A stretch of 64,000 bases of DNA from Patagioenas fasciata (Eukaryota; Chordata; Aves; Columbiformes; Columbidae), in contig NC_092520.1 in assembly GCF_037038585.1 (NCBI RefSeq), forward strand, positions 64,045,501 through 64,109,500, in the 5' to 3' direction. The position numbers were made by a program, and so were the translations under genes. Positions 59,740 through 64,000 of the stretch are shown one piece after another. The notes under the pieces are model-generated. The model searched no databases. It worked only from the letters and a program-made list of their open reading frames with translations, and was not told the DNA's origin. Positions within the stretch are counted from its first letter, which is position 1, and each line of letters begins with the position of its first letter.

Positions 59740-60650
59740 TTTTCTGTGGGTGGAGGGGAGTTACAGGTGGAGTAAAGCAGGGATTTTTACAGGGGCTTCA
59801 GATATTCAACATAATCCCAAAGGAGCTGGAAGTGGAAAGGAAGTGTGGAAAGACTAAATTTGCAAATATGTTAAATTATTCAAAATAATCAAATTCAATG
59901 CTGAATGCAAACAGTTGGAGGATAAACTGGTGGCACAAAGTAACTGAGCAGTAGAGTAGGTGAAATTAATTGTTTGTACAGAGTGATCCATAGGAGAAAA
60001 GACAACATTATTCCCTAAATTAGTTGTACCCTCGCTAAGAAACCTCAACCAATCTTGGGTATTTCCCTGAAAACAGCAGCAGCAGCTCAGTTGGCACTCA
60101 GTGTTGGTCAAAAAGGCAAAGAGGACATTATAAACCACTGAGAGGGAAACGGAGAACAACAAAATCCTTATGTCAGTGTGTAATCTCTGCTGTGCCTACT
60201 TCTTCAGTAGCATGTCCAGTTTTGTTCGCTTTGTTAAAGTAGAATTAGGGTACGAGGAGGCACAGCAAAGGCGGTCAGAGGTATGGGGTTGCTTTTGTAC
60301 AAGTAGGAACTAATTAGTGTAGGAAATCTTCTGTCTGGAAAAAAGGCAGTTGGAGGGGACATAATATCACCTTCAGTGGAGGTCTGTATAGTCATGAATG
60401 GCTTGAGGAAGTGAATAGAGTGTGTTTATTTCCTCTTTCTTTTTTGTTTGTTTTTTTCTTTTCCTCCACTGCTTTACAAAAGGCAAACTGGGGCACCCAG
60501 AAAAAATTCAGGAAAGTAGTTTAAAGAAAAGCACTTTTTCACATGGCACATCATTAATTTTTTTTAACTCATTGATGAATTATATTGCGGAGATCAAAGT
60601 AAAGCGAGCAGAGAAATCTTTAGGTGTATTGTTGCAAGTATCTTTTGCTC
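59740..60650 (+). mobile_element. Ancient CR1-like LINE, strongly decayed
   Basis: In sense orientation the sequence follows the old amniote CR1 reverse-transcriptase text. Landmarks are an analogue of GVPQGS..LGP near 59756, gatattcaacataatcccaa, aaatttgcaaatatgttaaa (relic of the FADD box region), ggtcaaaaaggcaaagagga, and a 3' region with ggtctgtatagtcatgaatg. Stops and frameshifts are frequent. It is clearly older than the copies at 19424, 26102 and 36196 and belongs to a subfamily active before birds diversified (inference). Confidence 0.7.
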
Positions 60651-61882
60651 AGGCAAAATGCTTTATATGATTATATGTTAATGATTTAAGGTTATTGCTT
60701 TGGCTTCTCACAAGAGGATAGTTGCATATTACTATGGAACATTTTCAAAATAGCTACAGTTTCTTGAAAAACTAGGTAATGCTTTTTTGGCTGGAGCTGT
60801 TTGAAAATAAGAGGGATGTAATGTTGTTGTGTTTGAACAGGCTTGGCTGGAGACCACAGCCAAAACCAGAGTGAAGTAGAGTACTGAAGGAAAAAAACAA
60901 TGGTGGTGTGGCTTTCAAATCCAATGGAAGTTTAGAAGAAAATCAATGCAAACCTGCAGACATCAGGTCAAATATTACATCCATGTAGCCTTGGAGGTTG
61001 ATTAAATTCTGCAATACATTTACTTCTTGCAGTTTCACTGAAAGAAATGGGAGTACAGGCCATTTGACAAAAATGTTTTCTCTGCATTTTAAACACCTGA
61101 GGCAGAACTGAAAGGATGTGTGTTCATCATATTTCTTTGTAAAAGCATTTTTACACGGTGCTATACTTAAGTATGAATCTCTGCTGTAGCATGGGCTTGC
61201 CTGGGACTACTGAAGACTTTTTGCTAGAGGTGATACATTAGCAGAAGTTAAAAATCAGAATTCTAGAAGCAGCTTGAATTTTTCAGTAAAAATAATCGCA
61301 CTTTACCTGAAAAATTAAGACATTTCCTATTATGTTTACGGACTCTCAGTGCTAGAACTGGACATCAATCGTTTTATTCTCCAATTTTAATTTAGCTTGA
61401 GATGTGTGAGGATGATAAGAAATATTTAACTGCCTAATATGATTTTCATGATGACCTGCAAAGGTGTGGGGCATCAAGTACAAACTTCAAAGGAGCAAAA
61501 ATGGCAGTAGCTCATCCGTGAGCTATACAGACACTTTTATTTCCAGAACTGTTTTGATTCCCCAGATAGCTCATGGTAAGATATGGGCTTGAGTTTTGTT
61601 GCAAGAAGGCTCAGTTGGCTTCTCTTGTGAAGAGTAGATTTTAATTAAAGTCCTGTTTCTTTATACTGACTCAAAGTTATTCATGAAACCATGGATGATG
61701 TAGTTAGATTCTAGATTCAAACCATCAGAGACCTTAATCTCACATTCTGTGGTTAAGTATATTGAAAACACTGTATCTCTGTTACCTTCAGTAGAAAAAC
61801 TACATCTAAACTTGTTACTGTATCGCTCCAGACAAGGCTGCCTCATTTCTATGAATGAATATGATTAAAAATTTACATTATT

Positions 61883-61925
61883 CAAACAAACAAACAAAAA
61901 ATGAAACACCAAACCAAACGAACAA
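61883..61925. repeat. (AAAC)n simple repeat
   Basis: Runs of caaacaaacaaac followed by A-rich sequence. Confidence 0.8.
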
Positions 61926-62579
61926 ACACTTTTAGGTAAACTAATTTTCAGTCCAACTAACTGACATCTTTCACTTTGACACTCTGACATGTCTTGCATG
62001 TTTTGAATTTATTTGAAGGTGCGGAGTGTTTGAAAGTGTAGAAAGAATATGTAAAGTGATGATGGTTGTATAACTGAGCTTTAACTAGCATATTAAGAGT
62101 TCCACATTTATTTTGCACAAGTGTAAATAGATGTTATGTGTATGTGATCCTGAAGGTTGACTGGCTGATCTGATAAAATTCATCAGTACTTTCATATCTT
62201 GCTTTTCATTTGATATTTATTTCACTGCGAAAATGCCATGGAAAGATGAACCTTGTCATATATGAGAGGCTTAAGCAGTTTGCTGATGCCCCAAGGAAAA
62301 TATGAAATCGCTACTGAATTGAGGCAGGACACTCAAGGAAAGTTGGGATTGAACTTGCATTTTCTATTTCAGTAGATGCTTATGAATGAATATGTCTCCT
62401 GCACTTCTTGCTCCACTGGGAAATAGTGTAATCTTACAAGTGAACTGTGCTGTTGTGCATACACTAAAATCTCTTGGGCCTTCAACTTGCTGCAGTCAAC
62501 AAGGCCATTGACTTCCCGACATCTGGATTTTCTCCCTGGGCTGTCTGTGGACATGGGATTCTGTCCCCAGCCTTTGTTT

Positions 62580-62755
62580 CGAAGCAAGGCTCAGCCATCC
62601 CTGAAGACATTCCAGGCCAGGCTCGATGGGGTTCTGAGCAACCTGATCTAGTTACAGATGTCCCTGATCATTGCAGGGGGAGGTTGGACCAGATGGCTTT
62701 TGAAGGTCACTTCCAACCAAAACTGTTCCATAATTCTATGATTCTATCCATATGA
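62580..62755 (+). mobile_element. CR1 LINE, 3' end
   Basis: Sense orientation: ccaggccaggctcgatgggg, tctgagcaacctgatctagt, gggggaggttggaccagatg and the terminal attctatgattctatcc. This is the standard CR1 3' UTR with its terminal direct repeats. It is 5' truncated. Confidence 0.95.
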
Positions 62756-64000
62756 ACCTGTGGACTTGCACACCTTTTCTAGTTGGTTCACTCCTGGTTC
62801 ACCACCTGAATATCCAGAGCCTGACCTGCAATCTTGAATATACAAAATACTTTTTTTGCATATGAAGTTCCTATAGATGCTGTATTTTTATGGCAATACT
62901 TTGTTATGCAAAAGCTTGACTAGAGACTTAATTTTTCATTTCCATTAATATAGAAATTGAAATAAATATGACTCTAGTCATATATAATAGATAGAGCTGC
63001 TGTAGGTCTATCACACTTGGAGTGGAAATGACGTGGGATTTCTACAAATGAATACTGAAATATGATCTCAGTTTTATTGACAGAGGAAGCTCAGATAGAT
63101 TAATGGGTCCTCTTAAATAACTTCTTCTATTTCATGGCCTCCCTAGTGTTATTGTTTAGAACTATGAACAGGTCATCATAGGTATCCATATATTTTCCTA
63201 GGAAGAACTGCTGCTTTTTGCCTGCTGTGTGTAATCTGTAGAAAAGTACCGTCATCCTAAATAATACGGCACAGTCCTTTTAAGCATACAGGAAAACATA
63301 CCTTTTTCTTTTAGCCATAGGTAACCATATCTTTAACGGCTAAAATGTAAGAGGACATAACTAAAAAGAATAAGGTGATTAAAAGACTGAGAGAATTTAG
63401 CTGACCATCAGCAAAAACATGCCAATAATGAGATTTAGTAGGTATTGAGCTAGTCTTGAAAAAGTGTTAAAAGCTACATAGTTTGACACTTGTAAAACAG
63501 GCTGTGTAAAAGCACTGAAAATCAATTACAAGGAGCAGCTGTTCAGAGAGGTATTTCAGTTTTGTAGAGATTTTCTATATCCTTAAAAGTTTTCCAGTGG
63601 TGCTGTACCCTTTATAGCGAATGGAAGTTGACTGGCTATCAGCCTTGCTTTTCTTAGTTACCTTCTACAGCAGTTCTCTTGCCTGTACCCCGTCCACCTT
63701 GGGGGGTCTGTAGGTCCCGACTTTAAAACCCGTGTGCCTAAGGGAAAGGGAAATACAGAGACTGCTGTGGCACTACATTTAAGCAGTCAAGCTCTTCCAA
63801 GCAGTCCGGAACGTGGCTGTGGTTGTCGCAGTGTTTAAAGGAAATTTGAAGTCCTCACCCTTCAAAAATGACCATTTCAAACCGCATGTGAAGGCACCTT
63901 TGCGGGGCTGGTGAGAGCACAGCAGCTTTAGTGTTCTCGGAGGGAAGGCGTTATCCTCCACGGCTGCCCACCCTGCAACAAACTGGCGAGAAAGTAGAAG

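Larger units (their letters stand above)
40250..64000 (+). other. MCF2L2 second intron (predicted, open to the right)
   Basis: No further MCF2L-family exon (Sec14-like domain) was recognised in this 23.7 kb, so the next exon probably lies outside. It contains a palindrome at 44244-44271, simple repeats, an old CR1 (59740-60650) and a young CR1 3' end (62580-62755). B3GNT5, which lies within MCF2L2 in human, is not here: its single long coding exon would be obvious. Confidence 0.5.

Noticed and set aside
40250-64000. B3GNT5 nested in the MCF2L2 intron, as in human
   Set aside because: Its coding region is a single exon of over 1 kb. No frame of that length exists here on either strand.
1-64000. 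CRISPR arrays, tRNA or rRNA genes, intact transposons
   Set aside because: No regularly spaced repeats were seen. No tRNA or rRNA sequence was recognised by eye, and all LINE copies are truncated or frame-broken. A tRNAscan or Rfam search was not possible.

Overview
The window looks like bird nuclear DNA. It has large AT-rich introns, canonical GT-AG splice sites, one CpG island, and many fragments of CR1 (chicken repeat 1) LINEs, with no Alu or L1-like sequence noticed. A crocodilian or turtle is a less likely alternative. No bacterial genes, CRISPR arrays or intact mobile elements were seen, and most open frames of 60-190 codons look like chance.

Left part (about 1-18.2 kb): the 3' end of ATP11B, a class 6 P4-ATPase (phospholipid flippase), on the plus strand. 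Three internal exons (4417-4482, 4866-4969, 6841-7006) encode the last membrane segments. Two in-phase last exons are visible. One at 8942-9019 gives the 25-residue tail I recall from human ATP11B. The other, at 13995-14252, gives an 85-residue tail ending in ETSV. Each is followed by candidate polyadenylation signals.

Middle part (about 18.2-29.2 kb): intergenic sequence with three CR1 fragments on the minus strand and no exon I recognise.

Right part (29.2-64 kb): a CpG island with a strong plus-strand splice donor ending at 29836, then a long intron, then an exon at 40051-40249. That exon encodes a protein start very similar to the N-terminus of the Rho guanine-nucleotide exchange factor MCF2L (Dbs/Ost). 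Next to ATP11B it is best read as the first coding exon of MCF2L2. The remaining 24 kb appears to be its next intron, with simple repeats and two plus-strand CR1 fragments.

The main biological point is the order ATP11B then MCF2L2, head to tail on one strand. From memory, the human paralogous pairs ATP11A-MCF2L and ATP11C-MCF2 have the same layout, but the human ATP11B region does not: DCUN1D1, MCCC1 and LAMP3 lie between, and MCF2L2 points the other way. The window therefore probably shows the ancestral order. A second point is the alternative ATP11B tail, which would exchange one possible PDZ-binding end for another.
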